DNA from: Candidatus Avelusimicrobium fimicolum
GTDB taxonomy: Bacteria > Elusimicrobiota > Elusimicrobia > Elusimicrobiales > Elusimicrobiaceae
Reading direction: 5' to 3'
Assembly: GCA_900541355.1 (NCBI GenBank)
Contig: UQJU01000071.1
Location: 1 to 5,554, forward strand
DNA length: 5,554 nt
The notes beneath the pieces are model-generated. The model searched no databases. It was not told where the DNA came from and was given only the letters and a program-made list of their open reading frames with translations. Shown one piece after another: positions 1 through 5,397 of this stretch (its first letter is position 1; each line of letters begins with the position of its first letter). Made by a program: the position numbers and the translations under genes.

Positions 1-1121
1 ATAAAAATTATCCGTTGTGCAGTGAACTGACCGCCAAGGCGGACTACACGAGCGGCGCGGAGTGCTCGGCGGATACGGAAACTCCTACGCCTACTTATGA
101 CTGTACGGGTCCAAAAGATATTTCCCGTACCTGTTCAAGCGGATGCGGAACGGAAACCCGCACGGCTACTTGTGATACCGCTACTGGACAATGGCGGTAT
201 GGTGCGTGGAGCAATACTTGCGCGGAAAAACCGCAGGCGGAATCGCGTTCTTGCGATTCTGGTTATACAGGCACGCAAACACGCAGTGCCGTATGCCAAA
301 ATGGTTCTTGGGTAATGGGAGAGTGGACCGGAACGTGTACAGCAACTTGTGATATGAATTTGGATTCTGTAAGATATAGTTCCCAAAACTGTGTAATGGG
401 CGGGCATAACCCGAATTGGAAGAAGGGCGTTTGGAGTACCGATACTTGTTCTTGCACTTGCCCAGCCGGTACCACTATGGATGAGGAAGGCGCGTGCATT
501 GTAATTACTACTTGTGATATGACTTCTGCTGATGTATTAAATCTTGCGCAAAGTTGTGAAGCGGGGGCCCATAACCCGAATTGGAAGAAGGGTGTTTGGA
601 GTACCGATATTTGTTCTTGCACCTGCCCGACAGGTACTACTATAGACGAGGAAGGTGCATGTATTGTAAGTGCGTGTCAGCATAATGACCCTAGAGGTAA
701 CTTAAGAAACTCCTGCGAGCGTAGTTCGGGTACTTGGAATTTAGATATTTGCGATTGTGTTTGTCCTGCAGGTACTACATATCAGAGGGGTATGTGTGTA
801 AATTCCTCTTGTGGTAATGCAACCTACAAGGCTACACATAAGAGCGAGTGTTGCCCGTCTGCCCCCACCACTGATACTGTGTGTTGGAAAATGGGGTGGA
901 CATTTGAATCTGAGGAGGAGATATCTTGGTTCCCTAGTTATAATCACGGATTCTCGGAATGTGAGCCCTCCTACCCTACCAGTCCTTGCCCTGCTAGTAG
1001 TTGCGTGGAAGGGAATACCTGCACCTATTTGTCTCATTATGGTTTTTGGAATGTTGGGGATACTGATTGTGTAGGTACCTTAGTTACCGAGAGATGTGAT
1101 ATCGTTAAAAACGGTTGGTAA
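1..1121 (+). CDS. Cysteine-rich modular (probably secreted or surface) protein, 5' partial
   Basis: The frame is open through the left edge (first full codon at base 3) and ends at TAA 1119-1121. The TTG at base 15 is therefore only an internal codon and the true start is off-window. About 372 residues are visible, with 38 cysteines (about 10%). In order: a short stretch with a Thr/Pro run (TETPTPT, a probable linker); two thrombospondin-1-like modules (bases 123-221 and 243-338) sharing SR-[TS]-C, a T-[EQ]-TR core and a W-x6-[WS]-x-[GN]-TC-like end; three six-cysteine repeats (348-809) built around CxCxCP-[AT]-GTT; and a tail with eight to ten further cysteines ending VKNGW. There is no membrane segment or sorting motif at the C-terminus. 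The dense, regularly spaced cysteines suggest disulfide-bonded export outside the cytoplasm. I do not recognise a named family. An adhesin or a pilin-like protein with a long cysteine-rich C-terminal part is possible, but the N-terminus that would decide is missing. Confidence 0.85.
   Translation, partial: KNYPLCSELTAKADYTSGAECSADTETPTPTYDCTGPKDISRTCSSGCGTETRTATCDTATGQWRYGAWSNTCAEKPQAESRSCDSGYTGTQTRSAVCQNGSWVMGEWTGTCTATCDMNLDSVRYSSQNCVMGGHNPNWKKGVWSTDTCSCTCPAGTTMDEEGACIVITTCDMTSADVLNLAQSCEAGAHNPNWKKGVWSTDICSCTCPTGTTIDEEGACIVSACQHNDPRGNLRNSCERSSGTWNLDICDCVCPAGTTYQRGMCVNSSCGNATYKATHKSECCPSAPTTDTVCWKMGWTFESEEEISWFPSYNHGFSECEPSYPTSPCPASSCVEGNTCTYLSHYGFWNVGDTDCVGTLVTERCDIVKNGW
123..338 (+). repeat. 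Tandem pair of thrombospondin-1-like modules in the protein
   Basis: Two adjacent segments align at protein level. Module A (123-221) runs SRTCSSGCGTETRTATC, then a W-R-Y-G-A-W-S-NTC end. Module B (243-338) runs SRSCDSGYTGTQTRSAVC, then W-V-M-G-E-W-TGTC. The T-[EQ]-TR core followed by C and an aromatic G-x-W-[ST] segment resembles the CG-x-Q-x-R ... C and W-x-x-W patterns of TSP1 repeats, although the order and the cysteine number are not canonical. They are joined by a short AEKPQAE linker. Nucleotide identity is clearly lower than in the next repeat block, so this duplication is older. The domain name is an inference from pattern only. Confidence 0.55.
348..809 (+). repeat. Three tandem six-cysteine repeats (55, 54 and 45 residues)
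   Basis: Units at 348-512, 513-674 and 675-809 each hold six cysteines. Units 1 and 2 have spacing C-x13-C-x18-C-x-C-x-C-x11-C; unit 3 is shorter, C-x12-C-x11-C-x-C-x-C-x10-C. Units 1 and 2 share the segment HNPNWKKGVWSTD and the end DEEGACIV. Their second halves (from 405 and from 570, exactly 165 bases apart) are nearly identical in DNA, while their first halves differ strongly. Unit 3 keeps the W-[ST]-x-D-x-C core and CPAGTT but lacks the NPNWKK block. The even cysteine number suggests three disulfides per unit. The unit resembles EGF-like or TIL-like small disulfide folds only loosely, and I cannot assign a family. Confidence 0.8.
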
Positions 1122-1145
1122 GGAAGTTTTCTCCATATAAAACTG

Positions 1146-1184
1146 CCCCGGAGCACTGTAAAAAGTCTCCGGGCTGTTTTTTTT
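1146..1184 (+). terminator. Rho-independent terminator between convergent genes
   Basis: The stem CCCGGAG (1147-1153) pairs with CTCCGGG (1167-1173). Inside it, ACT (1155-1157) can pair with AGT (1164-1166) across a bulged C. The stem is followed by TG and then eight T (1177-1184). It lies 25 bases past the stop of the cysteine-rich gene and is a textbook intrinsic terminator for it. On the minus strand the same stem is followed by AGTTTTATATGG, a weak U-tract, so it may also stop the cysE end of the opposite operon. Confidence 0.9.
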
Positions 1185-1211
1185 GTGGAGTGATAATAGC
1201 AGCCCGCAGGG

Positions 1212-2036
1212 CTATATTTGGGAGTGTGGGGGAACGTCGTGGGTAATCCACTTGTTGGCGCCCAAAACGCTGCCTTTGCCAATGGTTACGTTGCCAAGAA
1301 CGGTGGTTTCGGCATAGATGATGACGTCATCCTCTATATTGGGGTGGCGTTTAATGCCTTTGACGGGGTTGCCGTGTTCGTCCAAGGGGAAACTTTTTGC
1401 CCCTAAGGTAACGCCCTGATAGAGTTTTACATTGGCACCAATTACGCACGTTTCGCCAATCACCACCCCTGTACCGTGGTCAATAAAAAAGCCAGGCCCG
1501 ATTTCCGCGCCGGGGTGAATATCAATGCCTGTTAAACTATGGGCATATTCGGTAACGATACGCGGAATCAAACGCACCCCGTTTTTATGTAAAAAGTGGG
1601 CCATACGTTGTAAAGTAATGGCGGTAACACCGGGATAGCACAAAAGGGGTTCAACCGGGTTTACGGCGGCAGGGTCGCCCTCGTAGGCGGCGGTAATATC
1701 CGTAATCAGCAAGCGTTGGATAGCGGGCAAGGCAAAGATAAAATCGTGCGTGAGCCGGGCCGCCCGGGAACGGCACAAATTGCAGTCTGCTTTTTCTTTA
1801 CACAAAAAGCAAAGCGCATTTAAAATCTGTATTTCCAACCTTGCGGCTAATTGTTCCAATGTGGCGGGGCAGGCTTTTTGCTCGGTACATTCCAAGGGAT
1901 ATTGGTACAAAAAATCTTTAAACGCGCAAAAAAGTTCTACCGTTTCTTTGGCGGAGGGGATAAACTGGGCCTTTTCGTAAAATTTTTTGTCAAAAGTGCT
2001 TTTTAGTTCATCAGTTACGCTGGAAAACGGATTCAT
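1212..2036 (-). CDS. cysE: Serine O-acetyltransferase (EpsC-like CysE)
   Basis: 274 residues. Transfers acetyl from acetyl-CoA to L-serine, giving O-acetylserine, the first committed step of cysteine synthesis in the cytoplasm. The C-terminal part (about 170-270) is a left-handed beta-helix of hexapeptide repeats. DIHPGAEIG (D172) and IDHGTGVVIGE (H187) match the catalytic Asp/His pair of E. coli CysE, including the 15-residue spacing. The N-terminal helical part (1-165) is long, as in EpsC-type enzymes, and carries C76-x2-C79-x5-C85-x2-C88, which is not a standard feature that I know of. The protein stops directly after VPPHSQ with a terminal Ile and lacks the longer tail of E. coli CysE. 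The start ATG (2036-2034) follows AAGGGA by 5 bases, 9 bases after lptB, so it is probably the last gene of the operon. The enzyme is well supported; acetylation of serine rather than another acceptor is inferred from the family. Confidence 0.93.
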   Translation of the reverse strand: MNPFSSVTDELKSTFDKKFYEKAQFIPSAKETVELFCAFKDFLYQYPLECTEQKACPATLEQLAARLEIQILNALCFLCKEKADCNLCRSRAARLTHDFIFALPAIQRLLITDITAAYEGDPAAVNPVEPLLCYPGVTAITLQRMAHFLHKNGVRLIPRIVTEYAHSLTGIDIHPGAEIGPGFFIDHGTGVVIGETCVIGANVKLYQGVTLGAKSFPLDEHGNPVKGIKRHPNIEDDVIIYAETTVLGNVTIGKGSVLGANKWITHDVPPHSQI

Positions 2037-2041
2037 AGCGG

Positions 2042-2047
2042 TCCCTT
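2042..2047 (-). promoter_or_regulatory. Shine-Dalgarno of cysE overlapping the lptB stop
   Basis: AAGGGA on the minus strand, 5 bases before the cysE ATG. Its first two bases are the last two of the TAA stop of lptB, so termination and initiation are physically linked. Confidence 0.75.
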
Positions 2048-2765
2048 ACATTTTAAAGTCTTCCCCAAGATACAGGCGGCGGGCGTTAGCGTCGTTAAGC
2101 AAGGTGTTTTGGTCGCCCTCTACCAAAATTTTACCGTCGTAAATCAAATAAGCACGCTCCGTAAGCGGCAGGGTTTCGCGTACGTTGTGGTCGGTAATCA
2201 GCACCCCGATACCTTTATCTTTTAATTTAAAGATCATATGGCGCAAGTCGGATACGGTAATCGGGTCAATACCCACGAAAGGCTCGTCTAACAGGATAAT
2301 TTTCGGGTTGCTAATCATACAGCGCGCAATTTCCATACGGCGTTTCTCTCCGCCGGAGAGGGTCCACGCTTTTTGCTTGGCTAATTTGGTAAGGCCAAAT
2401 TCGTTTAACAGGGCTTCCACGCGGCGTTTTTGCTCTTGTTTGTCGTCTAAAATTCGCTCCAATACGGCAAGCAAGTTTTCCTCTACCGTAAGGCCTTTAA
2501 AAATGGTGGGTTCCTGTGCAAGATATCCCAGGCCGTGCCGGGCGCGTTCGTACATAGGCAGTTTGGTTACGTCGTCCCCGTCAATAAAAACGCGGCCCTT
2601 GGTCGGGCTGATAAAACCGACCATCATATAAAAAGAGGTGGTTTTTCCGGCGCCGTTGGGGCCTAACAGGCCGACGATTTCGCCGGACTTAACGTGTATA
2701 TCCACTCCTTTTACGACCATACGGTCCTTGTAAACTTTAACAATTTGTTCGCTGCGCAGTTCCAT
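2046..2765 (-). CDS. lptB: LPS export ABC transporter ATP-binding protein LptB
   Basis: 239 residues, the usual LptB length. It is the cytoplasmic ATPase that drives LPS extraction from the inner membrane with LptF/LptG and pushes it along LptC and LptA. All ABC motifs are present: Walker A GPNGAGKT (35-42), Q-loop Q84 in YLAQEPTIF, signature LSGGE (136-140) followed by KRRMEIAR, Walker B IILLDE (156-161) with catalytic E161, and switch H193 in ITDHNVRET. The LAQEPTIF-[KR] stretch and DEPFVGIDPI are typical of LptB rather than of LivG/LivF amino-acid transporters. The ATG at 2765-2763 is preceded by AGGGG at 8-base spacing, 11 bases after lptA. The partner permeases LptF/LptG are not in this window. 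In many bacteria rpoN follows lptB; here cysE does. Confidence 0.97.
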   Translation of the reverse strand: MELRSEQIVKVYKDRMVVKGVDIHVKSGEIVGLLGPNGAGKTTSFYMMVGFISPTKGRVFIDGDDVTKLPMYERARHGLGYLAQEPTIFKGLTVEENLLAVLERILDDKQEQKRRVEALLNEFGLTKLAKQKAWTLSGGEKRRMEIARCMISNPKIILLDEPFVGIDPITVSDLRHMIFKLKDKGIGVLITDHNVRETLPLTERAYLIYDGKILVEGDQNTLLNDANARRLYLGEDFKM

Positions 2766-2773
2766 AATTAAAA

Positions 2774-2778
2774 CCCCT
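2774..2778 (-). promoter_or_regulatory. Shine-Dalgarno of lptB overlapping the lptA stop
   Basis: AGGGG on the minus strand, sharing bases with the TAG stop of lptA (2779-2777), 8 bases before the lptB ATG. This fits coupled translation of lptA and lptB. Confidence 0.75.
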
Positions 2779-3673
2779 AAAATTTGGTGTTGGCGGAGGA
2801 GTCGTTAAGCCGGGGGGAAACCGCCCAGCCCTGCACCTTGCCGTCTAATATTATTTTTTTGCCCTCGTTATCCGTTTGCACCTTATCCGCTATTATAGCA
2901 AATGTACCTTCCTCACTCGTGCCGTGCAGCAGCGGGCGGGAGCCGTAGGCATAAGATGCGTTGTTGTTCCCGTCATAAATAATGGTGTCGGCTTCCAAGG
3001 TTCGCAGGGAGTCCGAAGCGGATGCGCCGCCTTCCAAAAGCAAATGGTTTTTGGCTTGGCGGTAGGTGGCTTTGTCTGCGGTGAGTGTCTGCGGGCCTTG
3101 CGGTGTGTCGCGCACCACGCGGACGTTCCCTTCTAAAATAAAAATCTGTTCGTTTAAATCAAAATCTGCCTTTTTTGCATAAGCGGTGGCGGTTCCGTTT
3201 TTTTTGTCGGTGTAAATCAGGCGGATTTGTTTGCCTTTGTTGGCGGTTAAAATGCCCTTTTGCGTTTTGTAGTTGTAGCGGGCGTAGTCGGCGTAGGCTT
3301 GATATTCGGGTGCATTCGTTTCGGCTTGGCGCAGATAGACGTTCCCTTTGGCGGTAAAGCGGTGTAAGGTGCGTTCGGACAAGGCATAATCGGCGCGGAA
3401 ACGGTACGTTCCGTTATCGTAAGAAACGTTGCCCTTAAATTCCTCTTGCTGTTTGTCTTTGTAAATTATCCAACTGTCGCTTTGTACTAGTCCGCCCAAA
3501 ACTGCGGGCATTTTGCTGACGGCGGCTTTTTGTTTTAAATTGCGTTTGGCTTGTGAGAGTTGCTTTTTGGCGGGCGGAATTTTAATCTCCGGCCCTTGGG
3601 CGCGTACCGTCCGGCAGCCGCTTACCGCCACAGTTGCCAGCAAAGGGAGCAAAAGGAGCCATTTTGTTTTCAT
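2777..3673 (-). CDS. lptA: LptA/OstA-like LPS transport protein with lipoprotein signal
   Basis: 298 residues from ATG 3673-3671, against about 185 in E. coli. LptA forms the periplasmic beta-jellyroll bridge that carries LPS to the outer membrane. I chose this start because it opens a perfect signal peptide, MKTKWLLLLPLLATVAVSGC, and its ATG overlaps the lptC stop by 4 bases (ATGA). An upstream ATG at 3838 in the same frame would add 55 residues inside lptC with no signal sequence. V17-S18-G19-C20 fits the lipobox, so Cys20 is probably lipidated. Residues 26-58 form a Lys/Arg-rich linker. OstA-type strand repeats follow, marked by recurring [KE]-G-[NG] turns: KGNV (80-83), KGNV (109-112), EGNV (181-184) and EGG (214-216). 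This suggests more jellyroll turns per monomer than in E. coli. AAGGA lies 12 bases upstream of the ATG, which is far, so coupling from lptC probably matters. The family is well supported; the lipid anchor is a prediction. Confidence 0.88.
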   Translation of the reverse strand: MKTKWLLLLPLLATVAVSGCRTVRAQGPEIKIPPAKKQLSQAKRNLKQKAAVSKMPAVLGGLVQSDSWIIYKDKQQEEFKGNVSYDNGTYRFRADYALSERTLHRFTAKGNVYLRQAETNAPEYQAYADYARYNYKTQKGILTANKGKQIRLIYTDKKNGTATAYAKKADFDLNEQIFILEGNVRVVRDTPQGPQTLTADKATYRQAKNHLLLEGGASASDSLRTLEADTIIYDGNNNASYAYGSRPLLHGTSEEGTFAIIADKVQTDNEGKKIILDGKVQGWAVSPRLNDSSANTKF

Positions 3674-4218
3674 TTGTGTAAGGTTTCCTTGTTTAGTTTT
3701 AATTCGTTCGTGCGCGCAGGCAAACGGGTGGTTTGTTTTTTCAGTTCTATTTTGGATAGTTTGGAATCCGTTTCCACACCGCCCTTGGCTGTTACTTTGG
3801 CCCCGCCGCGGGTAATGACCGTTTTGGTGTCGGACCAAATGCGGTTTTTGTCCACATCATAGGAAAATTGTTCCGCCGTAATGGTGGCCTTTTCAGTTAA
3901 AGATTTTATAATGGCGTGCCCTTCAATAGATACCAGTTTGCTCGGGTAGTCAAAAGAGCCGGTTTCTCCGGTTACTTGCACGCTGTCCCGTCCGTTTTCT
4001 TTAAGTAGAAGTACGGGTTTTTTTAAAGTGGCACTTTTTAAATCGGAAAAATCTACCGCATCTGCGCGCAGAATCCATTGTTTTTGGTTGTCCTTGGACT
4101 CAAAAATAGAAACCTGTGTAGCCAGTTGCATACCGGCTTCCTCGGCGGGTGAAAAGGTTTCGCTCCCGCCGCAGGCGGCTAACAAAGGTACGATAGAAAA
4201 CAAAAAGAATTTTCTCAT
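3670..4218 (-). CDS. lptC: LPS export periplasmic protein LptC, lipoprotein form
   Basis: 182 residues, near the 191 of E. coli LptC. LptC docks on the LptB2FG complex and hands LPS to LptA. The N-terminus MRKFFLFSIVPLLAAC has a lipobox (L13-A14-A15-C16), so it appears to be anchored by lipidated Cys16 rather than by the transmembrane helix of E. coli LptC. The body shows the YrbK pattern: WILRADAVDF (48-57), a KKPVLLL strand (66-72), GETGSFDY (84-91), a V-S-I-E-G-H strand (96-101) and FSYDVDKNRIWSD (118-130). The ATG overlaps the kdsD stop and the TGA overlaps the lptA start, 4 bases each (ATGA). The site upstream has only a weak GGA, so coupling is likely. It lies in the usual place between kdsD and lptA, although kdsC is absent. 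Confidence 0.88.
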   Translation of the reverse strand: MRKFFLFSIVPLLAACGGSETFSPAEEAGMQLATQVSIFESKDNQKQWILRADAVDFSDLKSATLKKPVLLLKENGRDSVQVTGETGSFDYPSKLVSIEGHAIIKSLTEKATITAEQFSYDVDKNRIWSDTKTVITRGGAKVTAKGGVETDSKLSKIELKKQTTRLPARTNELKLNKETLHK

Positions 4219-5213
4219 TTTTTATCCAAAAATGCCAAGTATTCAATTAAATCTTTTTCGTCAATAATGCCCACCACCTTGCCGGATTTATCCAGCACCG
4301 GCAGATTGTCCACGTGGGTAGAGTGAATCATTTTGGCGGCATCAATGGCGGGACGCGTATCCAAAATATGGTGCGGGTTACGGGTCATTACTTCGGTAAT
4401 GTTTTTATTGAGCAGGTCCGAGCCGTTTTGCAGTAAGCGGCGCAAATCTCCGTCGGTAAAGTACCCCAGCAGATGACCCTTGCCGTCCACAATGCTGGTG
4501 GCCCCGGCGGCCCCGGTTTGGGTCATTACAAACAGCGCGTCTTTGACGGAAGCCGTTTCGCGCACGGTGGGGTTATTTTTGCCCTTGCGCATTAAATCTT
4601 TTACTTGCTGGGTAAGCAGTTTGCCCAAGGAGCCTCCCGGGTGAAAAACGGCAAAATCACGTTTTTCAAAATGTTTGATTTTCATTAAGCACAAGGCCAG
4701 CGCATCACCCACAGCCAAGGTGGCGGTGGTGGAAGCGGTGGGAGCCAAGTTGTAGGGGCAGGCTTCGCGTTCAATATGGATAGTGAGGTGAATATCGGAC
4801 ATTAATGCCAGTTTAGAATGCGCGTTACCCGTCATACCGATAATGGTTAATTTGCGCCGTTCCAAAGAGGGGAGAATTTTGTTGATTTCCTCGGTTTGTC
4901 CGGAAAAAGAAATTGCCAAAATTACGTCGCCGGGCATAATCATCCCCAAGTCTCCGTGCAGGGCTTCCACCGGGTGCACAAAGAAAGACGGCGTACCCGT
5001 AGAGGCCAAGGTGGCGGAAATTTTGCGGCCGATAATGCCGCTTTTGCCGATACCCAGCACTACTACGCGGCCCTTGGTCTTGGCAATTACGTCCACGGCT
5101 TTTAAAAATTGGTCGTCAATGCTTTTTTTGCTTAGTTCCAAGGCTTCCAATTCTATTTCCAGCACGCGGCGTGCCATACGTTTTACGGCGGTTTCAGAAA
5201 ATTCTTGTGTCAT
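4215..5213 (-). CDS. kdsD: D-arabinose 5-phosphate isomerase KdsD/KpsF
   Basis: 332 residues (E. coli KdsD 328). Interconverts ribulose 5-phosphate and arabinose 5-phosphate, the substrate of KdsA, in the cytoplasm. The N-terminal SIS domain (about 35-190) has GIGKSG (K57), FVHPVEALHGDLGM (H86), the phosphate-binding SFSGQTEE (102-109) and FHPGG (H191). These match K59, H88 and H193 of E. coli KdsD in sequence and spacing. Two CBS domains follow (about 203-265 and 273-330), with FTDGDLRR and IIDEKDLIEYL marking their ends; in the family they may regulate activity. The ATG (5213-5211) follows AGGTGA by 4 bases. That sequence includes the stop of the small upstream gene. The end overlaps lptC by 4 bases. 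Its place next to kdsA and the lpt genes supports LPS Kdo rather than capsule, although KdsD and KpsF cannot be told apart by motif alone. Confidence 0.96.
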   Translation of the reverse strand: MTQEFSETAVKRMARRVLEIELEALELSKKSIDDQFLKAVDVIAKTKGRVVVLGIGKSGIIGRKISATLASTGTPSFFVHPVEALHGDLGMIMPGDVILAISFSGQTEEINKILPSLERRKLTIIGMTGNAHSKLALMSDIHLTIHIEREACPYNLAPTASTTATLAVGDALALCLMKIKHFEKRDFAVFHPGGSLGKLLTQQVKDLMRKGKNNPTVRETASVKDALFVMTQTGAAGATSIVDGKGHLLGYFTDGDLRRLLQNGSDLLNKNITEVMTRNPHHILDTRPAIDAAKMIHSTHVDNLPVLDKSGKVVGIIDEKDLIEYLAFLDKK

Positions 5214-5217
5214 AGTT

Positions 5218-5223
5218 TCACCT
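5218..5223 (-). promoter_or_regulatory. Shine-Dalgarno of kdsD overlapping the small-ORF stop
   Basis: AGGTGA on the minus strand, 4 bases before the kdsD ATG. Its last three bases are the TGA stop of the 59-codon gene. This ties kdsD initiation to translation of that gene and supports the small gene being real. Confidence 0.75.
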
Positions 5224-5397
5224 GTTTATCCACGGGGTCGCTTCGGGTGCGGGCCGTTGGGTTTTAAACGGCTCGGGCAAGCGGGCCGTTACAAAGGAAA
5301 AAATAAAATACAACCCCGTACAAACCGTCAAAAGCAGGCCGAGCAATATGGCCTGTTTTTTTAAAGAAGGGGTCCAGACGGGGCGGCTATTAATCAT
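5218..5397 (-). CDS. Small single-pass membrane protein in the Kdo operon (59 aa)
   Basis: 59 codons from ATG 5397-5395 to TGA 5220-5218. Its ATG overlaps the kdsA stop by 4 bases (ATGA), the same junction type as at kdsD/lptC and lptC/lptA, and only 4 bases separate its stop from kdsD. The protein starts MINSRPVWTPSLKKQ, continues with one hydrophobic segment (about residues 16-38: AILLGLLLTVCTGLY, then FIFSFVTA) and ends in a Pro-rich tail with charged residues (RLPEPFKTQRPAPEATPW, then INR). Basic residues before the helix suggest N-terminus in the cytoplasm and the Pro-rich tail outside it. There is no Shine-Dalgarno, so translation is probably coupled to kdsA. I do not recognise a family. 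It occupies space that would otherwise be an unusually long gap in a tightly packed operon. Function unknown; a membrane partner for LPS or envelope assembly is only a guess from context. Confidence 0.72.
   Translation of the reverse strand: MINSRPVWTPSLKKQAILLGLLLTVCTGLYFIFSFVTARLPEPFKTQRPAPEATPWINR

Noticed and set aside
15..17. TTG at base 15 as start of the cysteine-rich gene
   Set aside because: The frame stays open to the window edge (K-N-Y-P precede it) and nothing there looks like a ribosome site or signal peptide; the gene is cut by the edge.
348..569. Diversity-generating retroelement variable region
   Set aside because: The divergent half of the repeats suggested it, but there is no template repeat or reverse transcriptase in the window, and the differences are not confined to adenine positions.
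263..622. Minus-strand open frame of 119 codons opposite the cysteine-rich repeats
   Set aside because: Its repeated protein pattern merely mirrors the DNA repeat of the plus-strand gene.
1196..1215. Inverted repeat AGCCC-GCA-GGGCT (also ATAGC/GCTAT) at the cysE stop
   Set aside because: The stem is only 5 bp with no following T-run on either strand, so it is not supported as a terminator; the strong hairpin at 1147-1173 serves better.
2185..2631. 148-codon plus-strand open frame opposite lptB
   Set aside because: It lies fully inside lptB, whose ABC motifs are complete; the antisense product shows no domain features.
3674..3838. Upstream extension of lptA to an ATG at 3838 (353 residues)
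   Set aside because: It would overlap lptC in another frame by 55 codons, has no signal peptide, and buries the clear lipoprotein signal that begins at 3673.
5356..5362. Run of seven A (minus strand) in the small ORF as a frameshift or phase-variation site
   Set aside because: Seven is short for slippage, no stimulatory structure is evident, and the zero frame already gives the well-fitted membrane protein.
4843..5364. 173-codon plus-strand open frame opposite kdsD
   Set aside because: It is antisense to kdsD and the small ORF, has no ribosome site or recognisable motif, and is explained as a shadow of the real genes.
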